Both the position numbers and the translations under genes were made by a program. From contig JALRIN010000005.1 in NCBI GenBank assembly GCA_023255415.1, positions 39,600 through 103,599 of the forward strand: a DNA stretch of 64,000 nt, written 5' to 3'. Source of the DNA: Cypionkella sp. (GTDB lineage Bacteria; Pseudomonadota; Alphaproteobacteria; Rhodobacterales; Rhodobacteraceae). Positions 41,347 to 50,210 of this stretch are shown piece by piece; position 1 is the first letter of the stretch, and each line of letters starts with the position of its first letter. Under the pieces are notes generated by a model. The model did no database searches. It saw nothing but the letters and a program-made list of their open reading frames with translations, and was not told the DNA's origin.

Positions 41347-41703
41347 ATGAAACTGTTTCACCTGCCTCTTGCCGCCTTGGCTTTGTCTTTGCTCTGGCCG
41401 GGGCTTGCTTTGGCGCAGTTGCAATTGCTGATGTTTGAACAGCCGGGCTGCAGTTATTGCGCGCAGTGGACCCGGCAAATCGGCCCAATTTATCCCAAAA
41501 CAACTGAGGGAATATCCGCCCCATTGCAGCAGATCGACATCCATAGCCCCCTGCCTGCGGGGATCAGCCTGCGCTCCTCTCCCGTTTTCACGCCGACCTT
41601 TGTCTTGCTGCAAGACGGCGCCGAAGTGGGGCGGATCGAAGGCTATCCCGGTCAAGATTTTTTCTGGGGGCTTTTGGGGCAGATGATTGCCAAAACGCAA
41701 TAG
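41347..41703 (+). CDS. soxS: SoxS, periplasmic thioredoxin-like protein
   Basis: A 118-residue exported protein (signal peptide to residue 23) with the motif C-S-Y-C in MFEQPGCSYCAQW and a TPT cis-proline motif (VFTPTFVLLQDG). In Paracoccus, SoxS keeps the SoxYZ thiols in their active reduced state. It diverges from soxV; in Paracoccus it lies beside soxR, which is missing here. GAGAG lies seven bases before the ATG. Confidence 0.9.
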   Translation: MKLFHLPLAALALSLLWPGLALAQLQLLMFEQPGCSYCAQWTRQIGPIYPKTTEGISAPLQQIDIHSPLPAGISLRSSPVFTPTFVLLQDGAEVGRIEGYPGQDFFWGLLGQMIAKTQ

Positions 41704-41786
41704 GACGGTGGACGCGGCGGCTAAAGCCTTGCTATCCTTCACAGGCGGTCCGCTTGGGCCCTTGATGCCTTGGCCGGAGAAGAGTT

Positions 41787-43358
41787 TTGCCGTTGAACAA
41801 AAAGATGACCTTCCTGCGGCACGCGGCGGCAGCCCTATTGCTGGCGGCCACCCCTTTGGCGGCAGAGGTGTCTTTTACAGATCGCTCGGTCACATTGGTG
41901 CCAGCGCAAAGTTATGAAGGCGAATGGAACCACTATGTCGGCGGTGGGCTTGCAGTGCTGGATTGCAACGATGATGGGCTGCCCGATTTCTTTGCCGCAG
42001 GTGGGGCCGCAGCGTCGCGATTGTTTGTCAACACCTCGACAACTGGCGGCGCGATCAGTTTTGCTGAGCATCCGATTGCCGCATTGGCAGAAGTGACCGG
42101 CGCCTATCCGATGGATATCGACGGCGACGGCTTCTTGGATCTGGTGGTGCTGCAAGACGGGCCGAACACCCTGTTGCGCGGCCAAGGTCAGTGTAATTTC
42201 GCTGCAGCACCAAAGGCTTGGGGTTTTCAGGCAGGCAGCGAATGGACGACTTCGTTCAGCGCCACCTTTGAGGCGGGGCAAAGCTGGCCGACGCTTGCTT
42301 TTGGCAACTATGTCGATGAAACCAACCCCAAGGGCCCGTTTGAGGCCTGCGACAAGAACTATTTGATGCGCCCCGCAGCCCGCAGCTTTGGCCCTCGCAT
42401 CCCGCTCGAACCAGGGTTTTGTGCGCTGTCAATGCTGTTTTCCGATTGGCAGCGCAATGGCGTGCCCGATCTGCGAATCTCGAACGACCGGCAATATTAT
42501 GTGCGCAACGGGCGCGAACAGATGTGGCACATGACGCCTCTGGCCGAATATACCCAAGCCGAGGGCTGGCCGGTGATGAAGCTTTGGGGCATGGGCATTG
42601 CCAGCCGCGATATCACCGGCGATGGGCTGCCCGAGGTGGTTTTAACCTCGATGGGCGATCAAACCTTGCAAATCAACATGGGCAAAGGCGTGATGAAAAA
42701 CGCGCCCTATGCCACCGGCACCTATTCCAGCGTTCCCTATAGCGGCGATGATGGCCGCGCCTCGACCGGTTGGCACGCCGAGTTTGGCGATATCAACAAT
42801 GACGGACGCGACGATCTGTTTATCGCCAAAGGCAATGTCGAACAGATGCCCTCCAACGCCATTCACGACCCGAACAATCTGCTGATCCAGCAGGCTGACG
42901 GGACTTTCGTCGAAAAGGGTGAGGTGACGGGTGTGGGCACGACTGCGCGGTCGCGTGGGGCGGCGGTGGTAGATTTGAACAAAGACGGGCTGCTAGATCT
43001 GCTGGTCGTCAACCGCCGCGCGCCCTTGGAAATCTGGCAAAACACCACGGCAGAGGCAGGGCATTGGCTGGCGATTGATCTGCGCGACGCGGGGCCAAAC
43101 AGCCGCGCGGTGGGGGCTTTTGTCGAACTGCGCCTGCCCGATGGCCGCATTCAGACGCAAGAACATACGGTTGGCGGTGGCCATGCCTCGGGGGATGCAA
43201 GCCCGTTGCACTTTGGCCTTGGCTCGGCAGAGCAGGTTGATCTGCGCGTGATCTGGCCGGATGGCGTCGCGTCTGACTGGACCAAAACCACGACAAATCT
43301 TATCGTTAAGGTCAGCCGCGACGCCAGCACGACCCTTATTTTGGCCAAGGAGCCCTAA
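41787..43358 (+). CDS. CRTAC1-family FG-GAP beta-propeller protein with ASPIC/UnbV domain
   Basis: A 523-residue exported protein (signal peptide ending PLAA-EV). At least five calcium-binding D-x-[DN]-x-D-G-x-x-D loops are visible (DCNDDGLPD, DIDGDGFLD, DITGDGLPE, DINNDGRDD, DLNKDGLLD), followed by an ASPIC/UnbV domain (VGGGHASGDASPLHFGLG, VIWPDG). The TTG at 41787 is used because GGAG lies seven bases upstream; an ATG at 41805 is the alternative. It lies 83 bp behind soxS and 2 bp before a diheme peroxidase-like gene, so the two are likely partners. Function is unknown; the tight pairing suggests the propeller protein is a redox partner or substrate. Confidence 0.85.
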   Translation: MPLNKKMTFLRHAAAALLLAATPLAAEVSFTDRSVTLVPAQSYEGEWNHYVGGGLAVLDCNDDGLPDFFAAGGAAASRLFVNTSTTGGAISFAEHPIAALAEVTGAYPMDIDGDGFLDLVVLQDGPNTLLRGQGQCNFAAAPKAWGFQAGSEWTTSFSATFEAGQSWPTLAFGNYVDETNPKGPFEACDKNYLMRPAARSFGPRIPLEPGFCALSMLFSDWQRNGVPDLRISNDRQYYVRNGREQMWHMTPLAEYTQAEGWPVMKLWGMGIASRDITGDGLPEVVLTSMGDQTLQINMGKGVMKNAPYATGTYSSVPYSGDDGRASTGWHAEFGDINNDGRDDLFIAKGNVEQMPSNAIHDPNNLLIQQADGTFVEKGEVTGVGTTARSRGAAVVDLNKDGLLDLLVVNRRAPLEIWQNTTAEAGHWLAIDLRDAGPNSRAVGAFVELRLPDGRIQTQEHTVGGGHASGDASPLHFGLGSAEQVDLRVIWPDGVASDWTKTTTNLIVKVSRDASTTLILAKEP

Positions 43359-43360
43359 GC

Positions 43361-44692
43361 ATGAGCCTGCGCGTCATTTCCGCTTTGCTGATGGTAACGG
43401 CAACGGCTGCATTTGCCGATGCGCCGGCGGTCGCCCCGCTGAGTGATGCCGATTTTCCCCAGTTTTCGACGGCTGAAATTGCCTTGGGCCAAGCGCTGTT
43501 TTGGGACCGTGAACTTTCGGGTAACCGCGGCATTGCTTGCGCAACCTGCCATCACCCGCGCTTTGGCACCTCGGATGGGGTATCCTTGGACATTGGCGAA
43601 GGCGGGATTGGGCTTGGCCCAGACCGCAAACCCGACCCGAAAAACTATCCCGAACAGCGGGTGCCGCGCAATGCGCCCGCGCTGTGGAATGTTGGTGCAC
43701 GTGGTTTTACAGCGCTTTTCGCCGATGGCCGGATCGAGGCTGACCCCAGCCGTCCCAGCGGCTTTCGCACCCCCTTGGAAGACGAGATGGTGACAGGCTT
43801 TGCCTCGCTCTTGTCGGCGCAGACCATGTTTCCGGTTTTGTCGAGCGACGAGATGGCTGGGCACTATGAAGAAAACGAAATTTCCACTCTGGTGCGTCAG
43901 GGTCGGCTGACCGGCCCCGATGGCGCGTGGGAGGCGATTGCGAAAAGAATCGCGGCAATTCCGGCCTATACCAATGATTTCAAAGCCGTTTATCCCGAAA
44001 TTGCCGAAGGCAGACCTATTCACTTCACCGATATCTCGAATGCGGTCGCGGCCTATATGACCTTTGATTTCCGATCAGACGGCTCGCCCTATGATCAGTT
44101 TCTGCGCGGCGAAGCAGCTTTGTCAGAGCAGGCAGAGGCGGGGCGGGTGCTGTTTTACGGCGCCGCAGGCTGTGGCACTTGTCACACAGGCGCCTTGCTC
44201 AGCGATATGAAATACCACGCGATGGGCGATCCGCAGCTTGGCCCCGGCAAAGCCGAACGCTTCGAGCATCATCAGCGCGATACCGGCCGCATGCGGGTAT
44301 CGAATAATCCGGCCGATGCCTATGCCTTTCGCACGCCGTCATTGCGCAACGTCACCCTTACCGCGCCCTATGGTCATACCGGCAGCTACAGCGATCTTGC
44401 CAGCTATCTGCGCCAACACGCGGCACCCGGATCGGGCTTGGCAGATTACGATGTAACCCAAGCTGTTCTGCCCGCGATGGATGTCGGCAAGCCAGACTTT
44501 GCCCCTGGCGAGGATGCCGCGAATTTTGCTGCGATTGCCGCCGCGGTCAAGACACCGGCCGTTCAGCTGGCCGAGCCCGAGCTTAGCGCGATTATGGCGT
44601 TCTTAAAATCGCTAGAAGACCCAATTGCCGTAACTGGCGGACGTATGGGCATTCCTGACAGCGTGCCCTCGGGCCTGCCGATTGATCGCTAA
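43361..44692 (+). CDS. MauG/cytochrome c peroxidase-family diheme enzyme
   Basis: A 443-residue exported diheme c-type protein (signal peptide about residues 1-19). Heme sites are CATCH (60-64) and CGTCH (271-275). Family blocks LGQALFWDRELSGNRGIACATCHHP, PRNAPALWNVG and FRTPSLRNVTLTAPYGHTGSYSDL are clear. Members either reduce peroxide or, like MauG and MbnH, oxidise Tyr/Trp residues of a partner protein. It starts 2 bp after the CRTAC1-type gene, so translation is probably coupled. Which activity applies depends on the axial ligand of the second heme, which cannot be assigned by eye. Confidence 0.88.
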   Translation: MSLRVISALLMVTATAAFADAPAVAPLSDADFPQFSTAEIALGQALFWDRELSGNRGIACATCHHPRFGTSDGVSLDIGEGGIGLGPDRKPDPKNYPEQRVPRNAPALWNVGARGFTALFADGRIEADPSRPSGFRTPLEDEMVTGFASLLSAQTMFPVLSSDEMAGHYEENEISTLVRQGRLTGPDGAWEAIAKRIAAIPAYTNDFKAVYPEIAEGRPIHFTDISNAVAAYMTFDFRSDGSPYDQFLRGEAALSEQAEAGRVLFYGAAGCGTCHTGALLSDMKYHAMGDPQLGPGKAERFEHHQRDTGRMRVSNNPADAYAFRTPSLRNVTLTAPYGHTGSYSDLASYLRQHAAPGSGLADYDVTQAVLPAMDVGKPDFAPGEDAANFAAIAAAVKTPAVQLAEPELSAIMAFLKSLEDPIAVTGGRMGIPDSVPSGLPIDR

Positions 44693-44695
44693 GCG

Positions 44696-45445
44696 CTAAT
44701 TCACCACAAATTCTGCATGCAAAGCGCCTGCTGCTTTAATGCTTTTCAGAATGTCGATCATGTCATGCGGGGCGACGCCCAAGGCGTTCAGCCCCGCCAC
44801 CACCTCGGGCAAATTGGTGCCGCCCTGAACCTCGGCCAAACCAGTGCCCGGGGCGTTTTGGATGCCGACCGTTGATTTCGGCACCACGATGGTTTCGCCC
44901 TGCGAAAACGGATTTGGCTGCACAATCATCGGTGTATCGTCGATGCCGCCGACAGCCGCTGCAGCAGCGCCCGCACCACCAAAACCACCCAAGCGGCCGG
45001 GAATAAATTCTGCCATGCCAGCAGGTTCGTTTGAAACCATGATCGCATCTGCGACGTTATCAGCTGTGGTAAAGCGCAGATCGTCCAGCGGGCTCCATTT
45101 GTCCCAGCCACTGACAGGGCCATAATCAGCAAAGAGCACGCCATCGCTGCCCGAATGCACCAAAACTTCGGTCATCTCGCCATCAGCGGATAAATAGAGG
45201 TGGTTTTCCTGACCAGGCACTTCGTTGAAATAGTTACTCAACACGATCAATCTGCCATCTGACAGTTTGATGATCAGATCGCCACCCTGCTGTTCATAAG
45301 TCACGATCGACGATTTTGTGAGGTTCAGCGAAATACTATCGCCTGCTCCAACTGGGATGAAATTGCCCTGCGTGTCACCTGCGACACTGCCATGCTGTTT
45401 TGCTCCCGCAAAATCGCGGATAGCGAAATCAATCGCCTGAACCAT
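44696..45445 (-). CDS. Chimeric protein: BapA-type adhesin prefix domain fused to FlgI C-terminus
   Basis: A 249-residue open frame. Residues 1 to about 165 read as the BapA/LapF prefix-like domain that opens giant type I-secreted adhesins (GAGDSISLNLTKSSIVTYEQQ, DLIIKLSDGRLIVLSNYFN, GVLFADYGPVSGWDKWSPLDD), ending in a Gly/Ala-rich run. Residues about 174-249 read as the C-terminus of the flagellar P-ring protein FlgI (IVQPNPFSQGETIVVPKS, VVAGLNALGVAPHDMIDIL, SIKAAGALHAEFVV) up to its normal stop. The join is in frame near 44926-44960. The ATG at 45445 has GGAG seven bases upstream, so the frame can be translated. It is most simply a deletion fusion; neither function should survive. Confidence 0.8.
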   Translation of the reverse strand: MVQAIDFAIRDFAGAKQHGSVAGDTQGNFIPVGAGDSISLNLTKSSIVTYEQQGGDLIIKLSDGRLIVLSNYFNEVPGQENHLYLSADGEMTEVLVHSGSDGVLFADYGPVSGWDKWSPLDDLRFTTADNVADAIMVSNEPAGMAEFIPGRLGGFGGAGAAAAAVGGIDDTPMIVQPNPFSQGETIVVPKSTVGIQNAPGTGLAEVQGGTNLPEVVAGLNALGVAPHDMIDILKSIKAAGALHAEFVVN

Positions 45446-45990
45446 TGTACTACTCCGCCTCAAAAACCCAAGCTTTAGCGCCTGGCGTGTTATTCACCCC
45501 ATTTTTGGGGCTGATTACTGTCATCAATACTTTGATCTCGAGATAAATTCTAGTCCTTTGATTAAGTTTCATATCCTTTAGGTGATCATTCATCTCAATT
45601 TCTCCAAAAATGCGCCACTTTCGCTACAAAAACGCAACACCCGCTGAAGAAACGCAGAGAGTTTTCGGGGAATATTTCCTAAAAAATGCCAGATCAGACC
45701 TATATTTAAGCCAGAAAACCCGCCCTAGTGCCCGCATCCTGGTTTTTGCGCCGCCGAATTTCGCAAAGGGTTATGATTTCAGCCCTGCGCACGGAACAAG
45801 GATCACGCAAAGCCAGCAGCAAACTGCATAAGTTTCCAAGCTTTGTCGGTCCTGGCGAACAAAGGCCCAAGATTTGTCGCAATCATCGCGCCTATGTCCC
45901 GAAATATGCGCTTTGACAAAGATGCAACGGCCGCCCCTTGGCGTTTGATTGAAAATTTGCCAGATAAGACCCGTAAGAAAAAAGGATTTG
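45446..45990. other. Intergenic region between the chimera and cysD
   Basis: About 545 bp without a convincing gene; small open frames near 45610-45916 have no ribosome-binding site or family resemblance. It holds the 10-bp palindrome ATCTCGAGAT (45535-45544), a CCCC-ATTTTT-GGGG hairpin at 45497-45510 upstream of the chimera, and the cysD leader with AAAGGA before the start. The adhesin-side part probably keeps the promoter of the former adhesin gene. Confidence 0.5.
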
Positions 45991-46926
45991 ATGATGACAG
46001 GCACGCCCGCCGCAGCACCGCTTTCGCAAAACACGCTCACCCATTTGCAGCGGTTGGAAGCGGAAAGCATCCACATCATGCGCGAAGTCGTGGCCAATGC
46101 CGAAAATCCGGTGATGCTTTATTCTGTGGGCAAAGATTCTGCCTGCATGTTGCATCTGGCCAAGAAGGCCTTTTATCCGGCACCGCCGCCGTTTCCCTTG
46201 CTGCATGTCGATACCACTTGGAAATTCAAGGCGATGTATGCTTTGCGCGAAAAAGCGGCGCGCGAGGCAGGCATGGATTTGATTGTGCACCAAAACCCCG
46301 AAGCCATGGAAAAGGGTATCAACCCCTTTGATCATGGCAGCCTGCACACCGATATGTGGAAGACCGAGGGGCTGAAACAGGCGCTGACCAAGTATAACTT
46401 TGACGTGGCTTTTGGTGGTGCGCGCCGCGACGAAGAAAAGTCGCGCGCCAAAGAGCGGATCTTTTCCTTCCGCTCGGCCAATCACCGTTGGGACCCAAAA
46501 AGCCAACGTCCCGAGCTTTGGCGGCTTTACAACACCCGCAAGGCCAAGACCGAATCCATCCGCGCCTTTCCGCTGTCGAACTGGACCGAGCTGGATATCT
46601 GGCAATACATTCACCTTGAAGGCATCGAGATCGTGCCGCTGTATTTCTCGGCTTCACGCCCTGTGGTGGAACGCAACGGCATGATGCTGATGGTGGATGA
46701 CGACCGCTTTCCGCTGCACCCAGGCGAAGTGCCACAGATGAAGTCGATCCGGTTTCGCACGCTGGGCTGCTATCCACTGACCGGCGCGGTGGAAAGCACC
46801 GCCGCCACCCTGCCCGAGATCATTCAGGAAATGCTGCTGACCACCACGTCAGAACGTCAGGGCCGCGCGATTGACCACGATCAAGCCGCCTCGATGGAGA
46901 AAAAGAAACAAGAGGGGTATTTCTGA
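45991..46926 (+). CDS. cysD: Sulfate adenylyltransferase subunit 2
   Basis: The ATP-PP-loop subunit of ATP sulfurylase, 311 residues, forming APS from sulfate and ATP. The PP-loop is YSVGKDSACMLHLA; other blocks are LLHVDTTWKF, AFGGARRDEEKSRAKERIFS and the C-terminal MEKKKQEGYF. The ATG at 45991 has AAAGGA a few bases upstream; a second ATG follows at once. It overlaps cysNC (TGATG). Confidence 0.96.
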   Translation: MMTGTPAAAPLSQNTLTHLQRLEAESIHIMREVVANAENPVMLYSVGKDSACMLHLAKKAFYPAPPPFPLLHVDTTWKFKAMYALREKAAREAGMDLIVHQNPEAMEKGINPFDHGSLHTDMWKTEGLKQALTKYNFDVAFGGARRDEEKSRAKERIFSFRSANHRWDPKSQRPELWRLYNTRKAKTESIRAFPLSNWTELDIWQYIHLEGIEIVPLYFSASRPVVERNGMMLMVDDDRFPLHPGEVPQMKSIRFRTLGCYPLTGAVESTAATLPEIIQEMLLTTTSERQGRAIDHDQAASMEKKKQEGYF

Positions 46927-48842
46927 TGACCAATCCAGCCCAAGACCCCGTTTACATCGCCGAAGCCCTGATCGCCGAAGACATCGACGCCTATCTGCTA
47001 AAGCATCAGCACAAGACCATGCTGCGCTTTATCACCTGCGGGTCAGTGGATGACGGCAAATCGACGCTGATTGGCCGTCTGCTTTACGACAGCAAGATGA
47101 TCTTTGAAGACCAGCTTGCCAGCCTGGAACATGACAGCAAAGCCCATGGCACCCAAGGCCAGAACATCGACTTTGCCTTGCTGGTTGACGGGCTTGCCGC
47201 AGAGCGCGAGCAGGGCATAACCATCGATGTCGCCTATCGGTTTTTCGCCACCGACAAGCGCAAGTTCATCGTCGCCGATACCCCCGGCCACGAGCAATAT
47301 ACCCGCAATATGGTTACAGGCGCCTCGACCGCCGATCTGGCGGTGATCTTGATCGACGCCCGCCAAGGGGTTTTGACCCAGACCCGGCGGCATTCTTATC
47401 TGGTGCAGTTGCTTGGTATTCGCAATGTGGTGCTGGCGGTGAATAAAATGGATCTGGTCGGCTATAGCCAAGACCGTTTTGACCAGATCGTCAGCGAATA
47501 TGCGCAGTTTGCCGAACAGCTTGGCATGACGGCTTTCTTGCCAATCCCGATCTCGGGTTTGGCGGGGGATAATATCGTTACCCCAAGCGCCAATATGAGT
47601 TGGTATCAGGGGCCAACCCTGCTGAGCCATCTGGAAGAGGCGCCGATCAATGTGGCGCGTATGGCGGATGAAGCCTTTCGCATGGCGGTGCAATGGGTGA
47701 ACCGGCCCAATCTGGATTTCCGCGGCTTTGCGGGGCAGATCGGGTCGGGTGCAGTGCTACCCGGTGACGCCATTCGGGTACTGCCTTCGGGCAAGACTAC
47801 CACGGTGAAATCCATTGTCACTTATGGCGGCACTCTGGATCGCGCCGTCGCAGGACAGTCGATCACCCTGACCTTTGCCGATGAAATCGACTGCTCGCGC
47901 GGCGATGTGATCGTGCGCGCCGATGCACCTTGCGAGGTGGCCGACCAGTTCGAGGCGACCTTGGTCTGGATGGACGAGCACGAAATGCTGCCCGGCCGCC
48001 CCTATCTGTTAAAGATCGGCACGCAGACCCTGACCGCCACCGTCACCGAGCCGAAATACGAGGTGAATATCAACACGTTGGAACATCTGCCATCGCGGAC
48101 CTTGGCGCTGAATGCGATTGGCGTCGTGAATATCGCGACCGACCGCGCGGTGCCGTTTGAATCCTATGCCAAGAACCCCGATCTGGGGGGCTTTATCCTG
48201 ATCGACCGGATGACCAATGCAACTGTGGCCGCTGGCATGATGCATTTTGCATTGCGTCGCAGTCAGAACATCCATTGGCAGGCCTTGGATATCGACCGCG
48301 CGGCGCATGCTTCGATCAAGAACCAAAAGGCCAAGGTGGTTTGGTTTACCGGCCTCTCGGGTTCTGGCAAATCCACGATCGCCAATATTGTCGAGAAGAA
48401 GCTGCATGCGATGGGCAAGCATACCTTCCTGCTTGACGGCGACAACGTCCGCCATGGGTTGAACCGCGACCTTGGCTTTACCGATGCCGACCGCGTGGAA
48501 AACATCCGCCGTGTCGGCGAGGTGGCCAAGCTGATGTCGGATGCCGGGCTGATCGTGCTGACCGCCTTTATCTCGCCCTTCCGCGCCGAGCGGCAGATGG
48601 TGCGTGACATCATGGCCGAGGGCGAGTTCATGGAGGTTTACGTCGACACCCCGCTGGAGGTTGCCGAAGATCGCGACGTCAAAGGGCTGTATAAAAAGGC
48701 CCGCGCTGGCAATCTGAAGAACTTTACCGGCATCGACAGCCCTTACGAGGCGCCAGAGGCCCCCGAGATCACGGTGAACACCGTGGCCCTGACCGCAGAA
48801 GACGCGGCAGAGCAGATCATCGCAGTGCTGCTGGCCAGCTAA
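46926..48842 (+). CDS. cysNC: Sulfate adenylyltransferase subunit 1 fused to adenylylsulfate kinase
   Basis: A 638-residue fusion. The N-terminal GTPase (CysN) has GSVDDGKSTLIGR, DTPGHEQYTRN and NKMDLVG. From about residue 465 the APS kinase (CysC) begins with KAKVVWFTGLSGSGKSTIAN and continues with LLDGDNVRHGLNRDLGF and FISPFRAER. The enzyme activates sulfate to APS and then PAPS for assimilation or sulfation. The CysN-CysC fusion is common in alphaproteobacteria. Residues and length are intact. Confidence 0.95.
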   Translation: MTNPAQDPVYIAEALIAEDIDAYLLKHQHKTMLRFITCGSVDDGKSTLIGRLLYDSKMIFEDQLASLEHDSKAHGTQGQNIDFALLVDGLAAEREQGITIDVAYRFFATDKRKFIVADTPGHEQYTRNMVTGASTADLAVILIDARQGVLTQTRRHSYLVQLLGIRNVVLAVNKMDLVGYSQDRFDQIVSEYAQFAEQLGMTAFLPIPISGLAGDNIVTPSANMSWYQGPTLLSHLEEAPINVARMADEAFRMAVQWVNRPNLDFRGFAGQIGSGAVLPGDAIRVLPSGKTTTVKSIVTYGGTLDRAVAGQSITLTFADEIDCSRGDVIVRADAPCEVADQFEATLVWMDEHEMLPGRPYLLKIGTQTLTATVTEPKYEVNINTLEHLPSRTLALNAIGVVNIATDRAVPFESYAKNPDLGGFILIDRMTNATVAAGMMHFALRRSQNIHWQALDIDRAAHASIKNQKAKVVWFTGLSGSGKSTIANIVEKKLHAMGKHTFLLDGDNVRHGLNRDLGFTDADRVENIRRVGEVAKLMSDAGLIVLTAFISPFRAERQMVRDIMAEGEFMEVYVDTPLEVAEDRDVKGLYKKARAGNLKNFTGIDSPYEAPEAPEITVNTVALTAEDAAEQIIAVLLAS

Positions 48843-48844
48843 AA

Positions 48845-49720
48845 TCAGGCGGCGGGGGTTTTCAGGCGGGCAAGTTGCACCGCCAAAATCCCCGCCGCCG
48901 CAATGGCCACACCGATCATATCGGTCAGGTGGATCTTTTCGCCCAACAAAAGCGCGGCGATCAGCACCCCAAAAAACGGGTTCATAAAGTGGAAGGCCGA
49001 GGCTTTCACCGCGCCAACCCGCCCAACCAGCGTGAACCACAACAGCGTGGCCGCCAGCCCCGGGATTAGAATCTGATAGGCAAAGGCCGCCAAAAACCGC
49101 GGGCTGATCTGGGCGGTCAAAGGCTCGCTAACCCCCGCGACCCCAGCCAGCACCACAGAACCCACCAGCATCTGCAAGCCAACCACCATCAAAAGATTAC
49201 CGCCCGACGTCGCCCCCCGCATAGTCAGCGTCGCCACAGCCAGCGCCAAGGCCCCGCCGATACAAAGCAGAATGCCGATAGGATCAGCGCCGCCCGAAAG
49301 CCTGCTGCCCATGATCAAAGCCACGCCCGAAAACCCAGCCAAAAGCCCCAAAAGCCCAAGGTTCGAGACTTTTTCACCGCGCACAACCCAGCCAAGCAGC
49401 GCCACGATCAACGGCATGGTCGAAGCGATTATCGCCGCCAAAGACGCTTCGGTGCCTTGCAGCGCGATAAAGTTAAAGCCCAGATAGACTGCGTTCTGAC
49501 ACAGACCAAAAACGATAACCGAGCGCGCCTGCCCTCGCGTCAGCCGCCAGTTTTGGCCCAGCGCGCGCGCGACCACTACCGCCAGCAGTCCCGAAATCAA
49601 AAACCGCATCGACAAAGCTGCCAAAGGCGGGGCGGCGGCCACAATGATCCGCGCCGTGGCAAAGGCCGACGACCACATCAGCGAAAACATCAGCCCCATC
49701 GCAATTGCGCGCAGATCCAT
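48845..49720 (-). CDS. EamA/DMT-superfamily transporter (RhtA-like)
   Basis: A 291-residue ten-helix membrane protein with two EamA repeats (FSLMWSSAFATARIIVA at the start; FGVLIAALLLGEKIHLTDMIGVAIAAAGI near the end). It is probably an exporter of amino acids or related metabolites; substrate unknown. The ATG at 49720 has GAGGG six bases upstream; a TTG four codons earlier is open. Its 3' end lies 2 bp from the cysNC stop. Confidence 0.86.
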   Translation of the reverse strand: MDLRAIAMGLMFSLMWSSAFATARIIVAAAPPLAALSMRFLISGLLAVVVARALGQNWRLTRGQARSVIVFGLCQNAVYLGFNFIALQGTEASLAAIIASTMPLIVALLGWVVRGEKVSNLGLLGLLAGFSGVALIMGSRLSGGADPIGILLCIGGALALAVATLTMRGATSGGNLLMVVGLQMLVGSVVLAGVAGVSEPLTAQISPRFLAAFAYQILIPGLAATLLWFTLVGRVGAVKASAFHFMNPFFGVLIAALLLGEKIHLTDMIGVAIAAAGILAVQLARLKTPAA

Positions 49721-49786
49721 TGCAGCCCTCAATATGAAAAAGGGCCGCCAAACCGGCGACCCTTTGAAAACCCATTCAACGCAGCA

Positions 49787-50074
49787 TTATGCGTTGACGA
49801 TGTCTTTCAGTGCCTTGGCGATAGCAAATTTCACCTGCTTATCGGCCGGTTTGGTCATGGTCTCGCCGGTTGCGGGGTTGCGAACTTGACGCTCTGGACG
49901 GGCTTTGCAAGCCACTTTGCCCAAACCTGGCAGGGTCACAGCGCCGCCTGCGGACACTTCACGCGAAACCACTGCTGCAAGTGCGTCCAGCGCTGCAGTC
50001 GCGGTTTTCTTGTCAGAATCCATCGCATCGGCAAGAGCGGCAACAAGCTGGGTTTTGGTCATCGGTTTGTTCAT
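49787..50074 (-). CDS. HU-family DNA-binding protein
   Basis: A 95-residue histone-like protein that bends and compacts DNA. The family core is TKTQLVAALADAMDSDKKTATAALDALAAVV and GLGKVACKARPERQVRNPATGE with the beta-arm proline, ending FAIAKALKDIVNA. The start is uncertain: ATG at 50083, 50074 or 50062 are in frame, and 50074 is favoured because AAGGG lies nine bases upstream while 50083 is too close to it. Confidence 0.94.
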   Translation of the reverse strand: MNKPMTKTQLVAALADAMDSDKKTATAALDALAAVVSREVSAGGAVTLPGLGKVACKARPERQVRNPATGETMTKPADKQVKFAIAKALKDIVNA

Positions 50075-50210
50075 TTTGTTCATCCCTTGGTTCCGACCCG
50101 CTGGTTTTTGTGCGGGCCTGTTTTGCCTGTCTGGCGGATAACTTGGCTTTTCACGCTTTCGCGCTCCAAGGCAAGTTCTTTTTGGCCAAGAATAAGGTGT
50201 TTTTGCGATT

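Noticed and set aside
45610..45916. Small genes in the chimera-cysD gap
   Set aside because: Short overlapping frames without ribosome-binding sites or recognisable products.
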